From positions 15,469,239 through 15,533,238 of the forward strand of contig OZ018333.1 of assembly GCA_963969495.1 (NCBI GenBank): DNA of 64,000 bases, given 5' to 3'. Position 1 is the first letter of the stretch, and each line of letters begins with the position of its first letter. Position numbers and translations under genes: made by a program. This DNA is from Ceratothoa steindachneri. Taxonomy: Eukaryota; Arthropoda; Malacostraca; Isopoda; Cymothoidae. Shown here piece after piece: positions 31,596-43,592 of this stretch. Below the pieces are notes generated by a model that did not search any database, was not told the origin of the DNA, and was given only the letters and a program-made list of their open reading frames with translations.

Positions 31596-33268
31596 TTACT
31601 TGCATCATTCCCATCCATTCTTTCATTCATGCATCTTTCACCAGTCCTACACAACCTTGTTGCATGACCTACCATTCCACATTTACCACAGGTAGCTCTT
31701 GGACTGGCACACATCCTGGCATAATGCCCTATCTGCCCACAATTACCACACACTCCAGGTCCACTCATATTTACTCAACCACCTTCCCTGCAATCTCGTA
31801 CTAAGTGGCCCATTCTTCCACATCCATAACACGCTCTTTCCCTCGCACGACTACAATCTTTTATCATGTGCCCCATTTGTCCACAGCCAAAGCAACTTCC
31901 TTGTGACCAGCGACAGTCAACCCTCATATGCCCAACTTTCTTGCACCTCAGACACCTAGGCTCATTTACTCTAGATCTACTGTCATTCCTACCATTTGTG
32001 CGACCAATATTCCGACCATTCTGAACCCTTCTCCACCCATTCTGACTCTCACTCCTACTTTTACTCCCTCTTGGTTCGCGGCCAACATACACACTCTGTT
32101 GTTCATTCTGCCCGCTGTAATAATTTTCCAAAAATCTAGACATCACTTCGATCGGGTTCTCTGTCAATGCGTCCCGATATGACCAGAACTGGGGCAACTT
32201 ACTTCTACTCGAGTTGCGCCCAGTGTGAATCGAGGCCTCCTCCCTTCCATAATCCTCAAATTCACGGTCCTCTAACATCTCCAGTACATCCTTCCATAGC
32301 AATCTTTCACCAGCCCATTTCATCTTCTCTTTCCTCTTATACGTCACATACTCACTCACTTCATTCGGAACCGTATTTAAAAACTTCTTCATCAGCTCCT
32401 TATTCCCATTTATTCCGTCATCTCCAAATCTCATTCGTGCCAAGGACTCTAAGCGATGGGCATAAGAATTCACATCCTCATTCTTCCCCATTCTCGCTTC
32501 CTCAAACCCATTTGTTTTCTTATACTTCACACTTGTCTTCATCCTCTTACAGTGCTCTATTATTCTCTCTTTCATAACCTCCCACTTAGGCTCACCCACG
32601 CTCATAATCGTCCGGTAAAAATCCTTCATACGCCCATCCAGAAACTCGCACAACTCTTTCACCCAAAACCTATTATTCTCTCCAAATTTTTCCTTACAAT
32701 AATTTTCATACTCTTTCAAAAACACTTTCACATCTTTTGCTCCTTCCACTCTAAACTTACTTAACTTTGGCACTTCTCTGATCAGTATACTCCGATGAAC
32801 CTCAGCATCACTTTCACTATCACTCACTTCTCTCCCACTTTCACTCATGCCTTCATTCGAGCTGAAATATAAGGAGTCAATACTAGCCAGTCGGGTCCTT
32901 TCCTGTCGGTCTGGGCATCTAGTCTTTGGGGTCTTCTTTTTTCAATGCCTAGTCATTTGCAGGGGTTCCTTTATGCCTGTCAATCCCTTTTTATCAGTCA
33001 TGTCAATTCCAAGTGGAGTCGAGGCCACACCCCCACCAATTGCACCTGATTCTCCCATTTTCTCATTCAGCATTCGCATCAATCTTTCCTCCATTGGCAC
33101 CTCACTGTCTTTAATCCTCTCTTCCATTCTCACTTCCATCTCCCTCATTTTCCTTTTCAAACTATCATTCTCTTCTCTCAAATGCGCATTTTCTCTGTCT
33201 TTCTGCCGCACTAACTCATTTAGTCTTCTCATCACCAACTCCATGGTCCCAATCTGTTCCTCCTCCAT
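31568..33268 (-). CDS. gypsy gag: coiled coil, capsid region, five CCHC knuckles
   Basis: The ATG at 33268 (MEEEQIGTMELVMRRLN) is the best start; the longer frame to 33310 starts at TTG. A coiled coil (heptads through RQKDRENAHLREENDSLKRK) is followed by a capsid-like region (WVKELCEFLDG, YAHRLESLARMRF). Then come three C-x2-C-x4-H-x4-C knuckles (CLRCKKVGHMRVDC, CFGCGQMGHMIKDC, CYGCGRMGHLVRDC) and, beyond a stop, two more (CGNCGQIGHYARMC, CGKCGMVGHATRLC). Two in-frame TGA codons (32942-32944 and 31772-31774) split one frame ending in TAA at 31568. Gag would form the particle and bind RNA. The TGAs may be decayed CGA codons or leaky stops. Confidence 0.85.
31571..31577 (-). promoter_or_regulatory. 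Putative -1 frameshift site GGGAAAC (gag to pol)
   Basis: In the gag frame the minus strand reads CAG-GGA-AAC-TAA, so the heptamer G-GGA-AAC fits X-XXY-YYZ and ends at the gag stop. A -1 slip here enters the pol frame, which is open from 31595. I did not find an obvious downstream pseudoknot by eye. Confidence 0.7.
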
Positions 33269-33322
33269 TAGGGACAAAAGACACAGGCTCTCACTCCTCT
33301 CCTTCCTCAAACCACCGGGCAG

Positions 33323-33340
33323 TCCCTATTCGGGCGCCAA
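33323..33340 (-). other. Primer binding site, lysine-tRNA type
   Basis: The minus strand reads TGGCGCCCGAATAGGGAC six bases inside the 5' LTR. It matches the classical tRNA-Lys primer site (18 nt) at 17 positions, with T in place of C at position 12. Confidence 0.88.
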
Positions 33341-33346
33341 AAATAT

Positions 33347-34355
33347 GTAGCGGCGGGATCGCGAGTCCCCAGCCAAAAGTTCCCGCCGCCCTGACAAGGT
33401 CCACTCGGTGGTTCAAGGAGAGTGTATTGAGGAGAGAGAGTATTTTCTAAATTTATTAAAAACCAATGAATAATGGCGATCAACCACAACCCCAGTAAAT
33501 AATAAAAATGCAAATTCAACCAATCACCAAAATATTTACAATTTCTAAACACACAAAAAAAATATATTTAGTTGGCCTCACAATAATACCTTGGCCAACA
33601 AACACATGTATATTTACACAAAAGGCCTTACAATAAGATCTTGGCCACGCAACGAATATTAGAACCAAGATATCGCGAAAGATGGGTGCACCCTTAACTA
33701 TCTAATCGAGTGAGACGTATTGGAGAATGTGGGAGGTGGATCACTTTCTGCGGGATTCTGAGGGGTCCAGGACTCGGCAAAGCCGAGGATTTGGGGTTGC
33801 TGGGACGCTTGTTGGTACCAACTGCTGGGTCACAGTCGGTTGGATGCTGCTTCAACCACTCCCTGGAGACTGGAAGGTGCTGGCCAAGGTCCACACGTTA
33901 GAAAATTGCCCCAAAAGGTAGGCACACTTGCGAGGGTCAGGATTGGCTTCAGCCGTCTCTGAAAGCCAGATGTCGGCGACAATCGGTACCACGGAACTGG
34001 AAAAGAGAAGGCACATTCAGTCACCTATTCACTGCCACACTCAAACATCTTTACTCCTAACTCATTCAACCATATCCACTCTCACACAATCTTCACTCAC
34101 CTATCCTCCGTCCAGGCAGTTCTTCCTTCTTCAGTCACAACTAATGACTTCCAAACTACTAAACTAACAATATTTGCTGAAAGAATCTGCCTAAAAAGAA
34201 AACAGGAGATGAATGGGGGAGCACGATAGAGATCCATCGAGTCCCCCCACACAAAGCAAAGACGGTGATCACATGATCCACACACACACACATTCTGCAA
34301 AAGAAGAAAAAAGATTAGACATAGGGGAGGGGAGGCGGACAACCAAACTACTACA
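33347..34355 (-). repeat. LTR (5' LTR of the minus-strand element)
   Basis: 1009 bp, paired with 24548-25557. Differences seen by eye include C/T and G/A transitions and a one-base length change. It should hold the promoter for minus-strand transcription. Confidence 0.93.
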
Positions 34356-36668
34356 GCAAGGCCAGGGGCACAGTGATTTGCTTTCCTGGCCACTGTTCTG
34401 ATGGGACTCAATGCCCCCTCCCACCCCAGCTTAGCCTCGTCTCCTTTTCTCTGACACCCTGTCTTCTTACCCTGCTTGCTCACTTTTCATACAACCTCTC
34501 CCACAACTTTCTCTGGTCGGCCTCTAATTTCACAATGTAGACACTAACCAGCTCTCTCTTACCCAACCATCCCGAATCGGGGCTGAGGTGGGACAGGACA
34601 ATTCCCCCTCACCCCTGAGCTCCAGTTTGGGGTGGTGGGTTTTTAACAACCTGCTCCACCCCCACCCTCACCTTCCCTGCATACCTTACCTTTTATCTGT
34701 CCTTTCAGTATTTATCAATTTTACGCCTCCTACAAGGTGGAGCCGCCATCATGAAGGGCTGCCTGGCCACTGGGCGGGAGGTGGGGTCATAAATAGCGAC
34801 AGCTGGCTCTGATGGCCCCATGTTCACCCCGCTAGAGTGGGATACTGCATGGGGTGATGAACGTTTGTGTCCTGTGATACTAATATCGTCACGATATCAC
34901 ATGATGAGTTTCTTATAAAAAAAATACTCCCCATTTACTTTCCTCTCTAGCATCGCCAGACACAACAGAAAAGGAGATCCCACTCCCCCTGTGCATTTGC
35001 AAGGGAACCTCCAAACCTCTTTGACCAGAGAGGAGGCTTAGTCCTTGCCTATGCATACAGGTGCAGGGGTTCTCCTCCCTCATCCTCTTCTCTGGAGTCG
35101 CCCTTTTTCCAGCAGCAGTCTCACTTTACATTCCAAGGAGACTGCCAAGAAAGCAGGCAAGTAGCCCATAATTGGAAGCGGCTTGATAGGGCCAGCCCCT
35201 TAGGGTGGGCAAGGGATGGCAGAGGCCATTGTCGACTGCCCCCTAGTGTCATGCTTGCATGCGCAGCGAGTTTACAGGGGATCAGTCTACCTGCCCTCTT
35301 TCTTCCCCGATGCATGCCGGTTTGCTGGCATTAGATGACAAAAAAAGGATCAAATGGGATCCGTGATGTCTTGGGGGTGATGGCCAGTTGCAGGCCTGCC
35401 CTGAGATGGACATGGTCTATGAGGTGACCCAGCCCCAGACGGTTAAATCTTCCATAGGGTTAAACCCAAGCTCAGTACCGAGTCCACCCCGGTTTAAGCT
35501 GCTCCTCTGACAGCTCGGGTCCTTGAGGCTTTACAAGGACAGAAGGGATCTCCTCTCCTGGCTGGTGCCCCTGTGATATCCAAAACCTTCTTTATTTCAT
35601 CGAAGGATCTTGCTGAGGCCGGTCCATTGGAAGGGAGGAGCTAATTCATTCCACACCCTCCTCTCCTGAAAAGAAAAGAAACTGTAAGACGAAAGAGACA
35701 AAGGGCTCCTCTCCCTCTGTGGAAGCAAGGGCAATGGACGGGTTTGCTTCGGTAACCGATGAAGCCAAGATCGGCATGTCCGCCCCCGGTGATCCCACCT
35801 CCCTGACTAAGACCAAAAGTGCAAGTGTACAGAGCGGACCTTGATTAATTCGGGGCCCATCATTTAGATAGCACCTGGCGTTTTTGAGCCTGCTGGTTTC
35901 AAACGCCTGCAGGTTATTCGCTCCACTGATGGCAGCATGTTGGCCAAGGGCAACATAATCCATAGGAGGAGAGAACTAGCTAGCGTGATTGGTAGAGAGC
36001 CGAAGGTGAACCCTTTCTCAGACGGGAGCCTTCTGGCGAATGTGTCAAATCCCTCAGAGGCAGCCAAGATTAGGGCCTTTTGGACACTTGATAGCACACC
36101 AGTAAAAGTTACCTCCGCACTCTGCCATGAACTTTGTTAAGGAGTGGTTTATATAAGGGTTTATATTACAGCTGGCCGACCATGGGACTGTCAAGGTAGA
36201 GCTTGGTAAGGACTTGGTCCTAGCGGGCCTGGCGCTGCCTGGTACATCCCCTGCCTCAATGTTAAAAAAGACACCCTCTGCTCATGGCCCATAAACGCCT
36301 ACGAGCATGGTCGTTTCTGCACATATTCGGAACCCTTTTGTGGGTTCTATCCATCAGGAATCGAACTGCGTCTCTCGCTATGCCGAAGCGCACAGGCTTC
36401 GGTTTTCCTTAGCCAAGACTAAGGGGGTGCACTTCTTCCGCCATCCGCAGCTCCACCTTAACCCAGACTTGTTTCTAAATATGGTTCACCTGGAAGTGGT
36501 GGACTACTACCGTTTGCTTGGTCTTGTATTCGACCGACGCCTCACCTGGGAGGCTCATATTCGCAGCCTTAGGGTCTCTTGTACCCGCGCCATGGACATT
36601 CTTCATTCCGTGATGTTCCGCAACTGGGCGCTGATATGGCTCTTGCCTTACTTTTGTTATCGATCCTT
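34356..36668 (+). mobile_element. I-group LINE copy A, left part
   Basis: The 5' UTR starts right at the gypsy LTR (GGCCAGGGGCACAGTGATTT) and runs to about 34890, then decayed ORF1 (for example IHRRRELASVIGREPKV at about 35960-36010). At about 36352 ORF1 sequence jumps to RT (VSRYAEAHRLRFSLAKTK), so about 2 kb with the endonuclease and the RT core is deleted. The part ends at TATCGATCCTT (36658-36668), where copy B is inserted. The right part resumes at 41822. Confidence 0.85.
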
Positions 36669-36678
36669 GGCCCCATAA
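36307..36678 (+). pseudogene. Copy A: ORF1-to-RT deletion fusion
   Basis: A 123-codon open frame across the deletion junction. Its first part is ORF1 C-terminal sequence (MVVSAHIRNPFVGSI, equal to STVVSAPIRSPSAGS of G). From SNCVSRYAEAHR it is RT after the YVDD motif, through FLNMVHLEVVDYYRLLGLVFDRRLTWEAHIRSLRVSC. It lacks the RT catalytic aspartates. The last codons belong to the inserted copy B. Confidence 0.75.
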
Positions 36679-37206
36679 GGGGCATGGCGATTATCCTTTC
36701 CTGGCCCCCGTGCTGACGGGACTCAGCACCCCTTTCGACCCTAGCTTAGCCTCTTCTCCTTCCTTCAGACAGCCTGTATTTCTCCCCTAATTCCTCACTA
36801 ACCCCCTACAACCTCTCCCACAACTTTCTCTGGTCAACCTCTAATTTTATAGGGTAGATGCTGATCTTCTCAGCCAACCGTCCCGGATCGGGGTTGAGGG
36901 TTTGAGGGGACAATGTTCCCTAACCCCTAAGCTCCGGTTCGGGATGATTGGTATTTAACAACCTGCTTCATCCCCACCTATACCTTCCTCACATCTCCTT
37001 TCCTTCTCACTTCACCATGTAATTTTTTTACGCCATTTTCAAGGTGGAGCTGCCATGGTGAGGGACTGCCAGGCCACCAGGCGGGAGGAGTGGTCCTGAA
37101 TGGCGGCACCTGGCTCGGCCAGGCCTGTATGCACCCCTTCCCTTGCATGGCCGGCTACTGCGAGGGGTGATGAGCATATGCATCCCGTGAAAAATTTAGG
37201 GTCACC

Positions 37207-39594
37207 ATGCCCAATGATGAAAAAACAAATATTCTCCCCTCAATTTCTCCCTGTCCATCATCGGAGCCACCCTGAGGCAGCTCCACAGATAAAATGAAGG
37301 TCCGCCCTCCCCCGTGTGCTTGTGCAGGGGACACTCCAAATTTCTCTAACTGGAGAGGAGGCTTGCTCTCTCCTTCACCTACGGGTGTAGGGGATTCCCC
37401 CTTACCCCCTTGTCCGAGATGCGTTCGAGCACCTCCCAGCGTCAGTTCCCCCCTTTACTTTCCAAGGGGACTGCCAAGAAAGCCAGCAGGCAGTCCATAG
37501 CCGACCGCTCCCCATTGAAGCGGCTCAGTAGTTCAAACCCCCTAAGGAGGGAGAGGGAAGCCAGGCCCGTTCAGTCCCTTCCTTCAAAAGACCTGCTGGC
37601 AAGAATTATTGAACCTTGCCAGGGTTAAGGCCTGTGCCTTCCCAGATGTAACTTGTGACAATGCTGCCAATGGGACCTGCGATGTCCTGGGGGAGATGGC
37701 TAACTGGAGGCCAACCCTGAGATAGACATGGTCCTTGAGGCAACCCAGCCTCAGACTGTAGGGCCTTCCATGGGAGCGAATCCGGGCTCGGCGCCAAGCA
37801 CCGAACCCGAATCCGCCCCTATGCAAGGTCCTCCTCAAATGGCCTGGGTTTCCAAGGCATACAAGGAGGGGAGGGATCTTCTCCAACCGGTGCCCCTGCG
37901 ACTGCCAGGACTTTCTCCATCTCAGAGAAGGACCTGACTGAGGCCAGTCCATCTGGCCTGGGGGCTCCTGCCGGCGTAGGGAAGAAGCAGGTTCATTCCC
38001 CGCCCTCCTCTGATAAAAAGAAAAAAAATAGGAAAAAGACTAAGAAGACTCGGGGATCCTCTCCATCCGCAGGGCTGCGGGGATAGATGAGCCTGCTGCC
38101 ACTTCAGTAAGCGATCAAGCCAAGATTAGCACATCCGGCTCCTCTGCCCACCGGGGTGTGGAGCCCCTGACTAAGACCAAAAGTGCGCAGGGCGAGCCTC
38201 CATAACAACGGGGGCTCCTCATTCACAGGCTACCTGGCGTTTTCGAGCCTTCTGGCTTCAAATGCTTCCTCATTATTCGCTCCACTGATGCCAGCATGTT
38301 AGCCAAGGGCAACTTGCTGTGCAATTGGTAGAGAGCCGAAGGTGACCCGTTTCTCGGACGGGAGCCTTCTGGCGAATCCCGCCGAGGCGGCCAAGATAAG
38401 TGCTCTTCGGACACTTGATGGTACCCCGGTGAGTGTGACGCCGCACTCTACCATGAACTTTGTGAAAGGAGTAGTTTATGCAAGAGAACTCGTTGACTAC
38501 TTCATAGAGGACATCACCTTAGAGCTGGCCGACCATGGGGCGGTCAAGGTTGAACGTGTGATGAGAAAACAGGGAGGCGCCTCGAGACTCACCCCTACAA
38601 TCTTCGTAACGTTCGACTGTGACAAGCTCCCTGAGTCGGTGCGTGCCGGTTAGTACTGCTACTGCGGGAAGGCATTCATGCCACTGACGCGGAGGTGCTA
38701 TTACTGTCACAGCTTCGGCCATACGAATCGCTCATATAGATGTGCACAGTCGGGGTCACCCGAAGTATGTGTAAATTGCCCAAGGCCGCACACGATAAGT
38801 CCAAATCGTGTGTGGCTAAGTGTGTCAATTGCGGAGAGCCGTACCCTGCTTCTTCGAAGCAATGTGGTGCGTATCTCTTTGAGAAGGAAATCCTGGCCGT
38901 TCAGTCCCAGGATCGACTCTCATTCCGCGAGGCTAAGGACTTGGTCCTGGCTCGCATGGCTCTGCCTGGGACGTCTTATGCCTCAATAGTTAGAAAGACA
39001 CCCTCTGCCATGGCATATCCGGGCCAACGAGCACGGTTGTTTCCATGCCCATTCGGAGCCATTCTGCGGGATCTACTCAACCCGGGCGCTCTCCTGGTAA
39101 AGCTGGCGGCACAAAGGATTCACACCCAGCCCCGGCTAATACCAGGGCTCCCCCCTTCCCCCAGCGTGACCGTTTCCCGTAAGGCGAAACGGCCACGCGC
39201 CTCCGCCGAGTCGTTAGACTCACAGGAGGCAACACCCCTGAAGTTGGTCGCCAGGCCATCTTCCGAGGTTCCTAAAGCTGTCCCCCGAAAGGAGGACAGC
39301 AACAAAGGAGCTTCGGCTCCTTCGCCCACGCCTAGTGATGGGCTGAGTGGCTCGGAGACGGTGGATCCTCGAAAAGAGCGCTTCCCACCTCCGAACCCGC
39401 AACGTCCGCATAAGGTTTCGAGGCGGAGGGAGAAAAAGACTCGCATGGCGAGCCCAACCTCCCCCAATAAGTCCTTGAAGGCGACAGCGCTTTGTCCGGC
39501 CAACAGCGCCCGGGGTTCTGCCCCCGGGAAGCGTACGGCCATTCCCGTGAGGGTCTTCTGTTCGAGGAGGGCCCCCGCGTCTCCTCCGAGCTAG
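37207..39594 (+). pseudogene. Copy B ORF1 (gag-like), multiply interrupted
   Basis: The ATG at 37207 in GTCACCATGCCCAATGATG is the family start. A TGA soon after (in the EPP region, about 37273) and several later shifts break the frame. The knuckle region is recognisable at 38690-38870: CYYCHSFGHTNRSYRC (last Cys shifted), CVNCPRPHTI, and CVNCGEPYPASSKQC. The C-terminal SYASIVRKTPSA block and the Ser/Pro/Arg-rich tail end at the TAG at 39592. In copy G the same protein would bind LINE RNA. Confidence 0.8.
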
Positions 39595-41587
39595 GCCTGG
39601 AGGGCATATTCCTTCAATGAAATTGCCGTGGACTCCTGGCCAACTAGGAGGAGCTGTGGAGGCTCGTCTCATCCCGTTACCCGTTAGCTATTTTTCTGCA
39701 GGAAACCATGCTAGGCGCGTGCACCCTGCCCACCTTCCCGGGGTATATGGGTTTTTCGAACCTACCACCACGAGTCGGGAGCCGGGTTGGGGGATGCGCG
39801 GTTTACACCCAGCATGATATCTCTGATCTTCTTTTCACTGTAGATACCTCCTTTCAGGCAGTGGCTGTGCAGCTTCACCTGGATGGAGGTATACTATTAT
39901 TTCTGCGTACATTCCACCGTCAGCTGACTTCGACGCGGTGGGCCTTCCGCCGCGTCGTGGTACGGTTGCCGAGGCCCTTTCTCTTGCTTGGAGATCTGAA
40001 CGGCAGGCATCCTCTCTCAGGAGATTACTCAATAAATCACAGGGGATGAGTCCATATCGATCTGATCGAAGAGCTTGAGATAGGTGTCCTAAATGTGGAT
40101 GAGTTTACTCATCACTGCCCGAAAACCGCTTCATTTTCATGCCTTGATCTATCTTTGTGCTCTTCGGATGCACAGCCTGATTTTGAGTGGGGGGTGGTAG
40201 ATGACATCCATGGTAGTAATCACTTTCCCATTCAAATATCATTTTCAGGGCAACTGCCGCCTGAGAGCCCACCGCGGTGGCCTGCATTTCAGGAAATGAC
40301 TGAATTCTCTATCTCAGTCATAGAATTTAGGTCGGTAGATGAGGCCGTTGAGTTCTCCGGCAACCTCATCGCCGCGGGCCTGACTATTATTCCCAGAACG
40401 TCTGGCCGTTTTGCACGCCGACCACTCCCATGGTGGTCGACCGAGTGCGAGATGGCCCTGAAACAGAAGCGTTATGCCTACATGCTCTATAAGCGCCGCC
40501 CGAACGATTTCACTATTGGTGAATTTCGTGTGGCTAGGGCTAGATTCCGGTTTATTTCGAAGGACGCCCGCCGCTCTTCTTGGCGGGCATACGTGTCTTT
40601 ACTTAACGGGAAAGACCCCGATGGCAGAGGTGTTCAAGCGAGTCAAAAGGATTCGGGGCAAGTTCTTGCAGGACCTTCCTCCTGTTCTTCAGGTCAATGG
40701 GACCGCAATCTCGGACCCCGCGTCCGTGTCAGAATCCTTCGCATCGCTTTCTCAGCATTACCTAGCCGGGATGCTGCTCCGCCAGCATTCAATGCACGTC
40801 GTGATGTCGCGGAAGGCCGCCGGCTGGAATTTATCTCCAGAGGCGGAGAACCCTTCAACCACAGGTTTACTGTAAGTGAGTTGCGTTCCGCTCTTGCTTC
40901 GTGCGCGGACACCGCCCATGGTCCAGACGATGTCCCATACGTTATGCTTCGACACCTGAGTGAGCGAGGCATGGCCTTTTTCTTGGATTTGTTCAACAGG
41001 ATCTGGGTGGAGAGTCTCCTTCCAGATTCCTGGCGAATCGCCACTGTGCTCGCCTTTCGCAAACCGGGGAGAGATCACTCTACTCCGGCCGGTTTCCGCC
41101 CAATCTCTCTAAACTCTTGCGTGTGCAAGTTGATGGAGAAATTGGTAAATGTTAGATTAGCCTTTTTTTCTGGACCTGAAGCCATCTGTCTTCTGCACAG
41201 TGCGGTTTCCGCTAGTTCCACTCCACGTCGGATGCTCTGCTCCGACTGGAAAATGCCGTCTGCGAAGCCTTCCTTCATAGATACCTCATAACGATACGCT
41301 GTCACGCTGGAACCGTGCCAGTGTATACGGATGGCACCAAGTCCGAAGAGGGGGTCGGATTTCATGCTGTATCCCCTTTCTTTGAACTCAGCGGGGCTCT
41401 GCCAGGCGCTGCATCTGTCTTCTTGTTGAATGTCCCATCTGGGCAATCTTCGCGCACGTTGCCTGTCCCGGTACCGGGATGGGCGGGGTCGCTACCACCT
41501 GTTCCTTGTACTCTGGACGAGTCCGTACACATTGACTTGTGGACTTGTAGACTTTTGGGGGGAGGCCGTCTTCTCCCTTTTATTTAA
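39594..41587 (+). pseudogene. Copy B ORF2, endonuclease and partial RT, RNase H remnants
   Basis: The endonuclease is in several frames: CRGLLAN near 39625, LLLGDLNGRHPLSGDYSINHRG (39983-40048), ASFSCLDLSLCSSDAQPDFEW, and NHFPIQISF. RT blocks DDVPYVMLRHLSERGM and FRPISLNSCVCKLMEKLVN follow. At about 41290 the sequence jumps from RT (before YVDD) to the start of RNase H (TVPVYTDGTKSEEGVGFH), and at about 41420 from RNase H to the C-terminal zinc region. Both RT and RNase H active sites are therefore incomplete. Confidence 0.8.
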
Positions 41588-41821
41588 CTAGGTTTTGTTT
41601 TTTGTTATTGTTGTTTTCTCTGTTGGTCGCACGCTCCTGCGTCGGGATTAGGAGGACCTCTCCCCGACGTCGGAGCTTGCTTCCCAGTTGTTTTCATCTC
41701 CCCTTTTTATCGTTGTTTTGTTTTCATATTCTTATTTTAAAGTAGCCTAGAGCTAGGCTGTGTGATTGCGGCGACTTATGCCCAAGTGGGCAATCGCCAG
41801 ATAGCCTCCTTAAAAAATAAA

Positions 41822-43330
41822 TATCGATCCTTTGTTCGTTACAAGCTCGACTACGGATGCGAGTTTTATACATCCGCAGCCGAGCGTTTATTGCGGAAGG
41901 TGGATTCGATCCACCACACCGGCCTTAGCCTGGTGGTCGGTGCCTTCCGAACTTCTCCCATTGAGAGCCTAAGGTCGATTGTGGGGAGATATCACTCGCT
42001 TTGCACCTTACACAATGCATTATTCGCCTGTACGCGCGAGCTGGGCGCCTCCCTCGGTCGCCAATAGCTCTTAAGGCATCCGCAGCTGATTTCGACGTTG
42101 CCAATGGGGCCCAGAGATGCCAGTCATACCCTAGCGCTAGGAAACTCCTTCTAAAGCTCGGTTTATCTCTCCGACCGGTGGCGCACCTGGTTCTAGCCCG
42201 GACGCCACCCTGGATGGTCCCGCCTCTTATCTATCTGTCGTCTCACCTCTGCTCGCCAAACTTACACCCCGCCGGGAGTATTGTGTTCGGCCTTTTTGGA
42301 GCACACTTTTTTTCAGGCTGGAACCGCGACATTTCATACAGATGGCTTCAAGTACTAAGAGAGGGTCGATTTCCACGCTGTATTCCCTCTAATGAGTCTG
42401 CAGGGCTCTGCCAGGAGCTGCGTCTGTCTCCACGGCCGAGTTTGTTGCAATACACCGCTTGGTACAGGAGATAACACAACGTGCCTGGTTCAGAGACCGG
42501 ATTGTGACATATAGCGACCCACAAAGCGCCATTAGTGCACTCTTTGGCATTGAAATATCCGCATGCCCTGATTCGCGATATCCGTGACGTCACGGTTTTG
42601 GCAAGCCGGCAGATGTTGAGATTATTTTCTGTTGGGTTCCTGGACCTGTAGGAATTGCGCGGAATGAGGGTGCCAAAGAGTCCGCGAAGACTGGGTGACC
42701 AGACCAGAGTTTCGCTCTTCCTCACACTGATTGCATGGCAGGAATACGGGCTCATTGGCAAAGAAGATGGGAGGCTGTCGAGGAGAGCTTAAAGATGTGT
42801 GCCATTGCACCGCGACTGTTCCCATGAACCTATCCTTTGCGGATTGGACACACTCGCGGGACACACCGCCATTTAATGGAGCGCTCGTCTGTGCCTTACT
42901 ATGACGACTGCGTTGTCCCCCGGACTATTGGGATATTCTTGTTAAATGTGACAGTCTGGATTATTTTCATGCACGTTAACTTTCTCTGTACCGGGTCTCT
43001 ACTGCTTGTTCCTTGTACTCAGGACTGGTTCGTGCACACTGACTTGTGGACCTTATGACTTTTGGGAGGAGGATGCCCTCCTCCACCATATTTGACTGTT
43101 TTAGGTCATATGTTCCTGCCCCGGGGAATGGCTGGCCTACCCCCGACACGGGAGCCCGTTTCCTTGTTGCATTTTGTCCTTTTCTTTTTTATTGTTTTAT
43201 CATTATTTCCTTTTTATATATTATTTGGTTTGTAATATAGTCTAGTAGTAAGCTTTGCTGAAGTACGGTGACTTATGCCCCAAGTCAGCAGTTGCCAAAT
43301 GGACTCCTAAAATTAAGCAAAAAAAAAACA
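41822..43330 (+). mobile_element. I-group LINE copy A, right part
   Basis: Continuation of copy A after B: RT thumb, RNase H, C-terminal zinc region, 3' UTR and an A-rich tail (AAGCAAAAAAAAAAC). The 3' palindromic region (GGTGACTTATGCCCCAAGTC) is degenerate. Confidence 0.88.
41833..43058 (+). pseudogene. Copy A RT thumb, RNase H and C-terminal region
   Basis: LDYGCEFYTSAAERLLRKVDSIHHTGL and GAFRTSPIESL (about 41840-41970) are RT thumb. RNase H is frameshifted: a degenerate YTDGFK-type start near 42335, FVAIHRLVQ near 42435, YSDPQSAISAL near 42513, and WVPGPVGIARNE near 42638. The C-terminal RIGHTRGTHRHLMERS with YYDDCVVPRTIG (42840-42930) keeps the zinc cluster only in part. Many breaks make it inactive. 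Confidence 0.75.
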
Positions 43331-43592
43331 AACAAAGTGGAGCTTATTAACTGGCTTAAGAGTTCCTTTGATGGAGATCATGAATGGGATGGAATGGGTG
43401 GTGGGATTAGGAGTCATGGAAGTTTAGGACTGAATGGGGTAGACTTGCTTGCTGTCCAGTTGTTTCGTTATATAAAAGTACATATAGATTACAAGGGGAA
43501 GAAGCAGAAAAGGAGGGGGTTTTTGCTCTCTTTTCACAGTATGAATCAGGAGGCAGGTATTGTAGAGTTTATGATGGCTAGATATTTCTCTT
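43331..43592 (+). other. Unrecognised ORF before telomere-like repeat
   Basis: A frame of about 90 codons reads through VELINWLKSSFDGDHEWDG and LNGVDLLAVQLFRYIKVH to a TAA at 43592. I know no family for it. Since it is followed at once by (AACCT)n it could be the C terminus of a further LINE that ends in this pentamer. Confidence 0.35.

Larger units (their letters stand above)
24548..34355 (-). mobile_element. Ty3/gypsy LTR retrotransposon, minus strand
   Basis: A 9.8-kb element with two LTRs of about 1010 bp (TGTAG...CTACA on either strand) flanked by the direct 4-bp repeat GCAA (24544-24547 and 34356-34359). Internal order on the minus strand: PBS, coiled-coil gag with zinc knuckles, protease, RT, RNase H, OTU-like domain, second protease-like domain, integrase, PPT. 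The integrase lies after RNase H, the Ty3/gypsy order. A solo LTR (29365-30223) splits the RT. It sits at the boundary between intron sequence and the 5' end of LINE A. Roughly eight LTR substitutions by eye in 1 kb point to a recent insertion. Confidence 0.93.
36669..41821 (+). mobile_element. I-group LINE copy B, nested in copy A
   Basis: Flanked by the 11-bp direct repeat TATCGATCCTT (36658-36668 and 41822-41832), which is RT coding sequence of copy A. It has a complete 5' end (GGCCCCATAAGGGGCATGG), 5' UTR, ORF1, ORF2 with two internal deletions, and the 3' UTR with palindromes and A-rich end (TTAAAAAATAAA). Confidence 0.92.
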
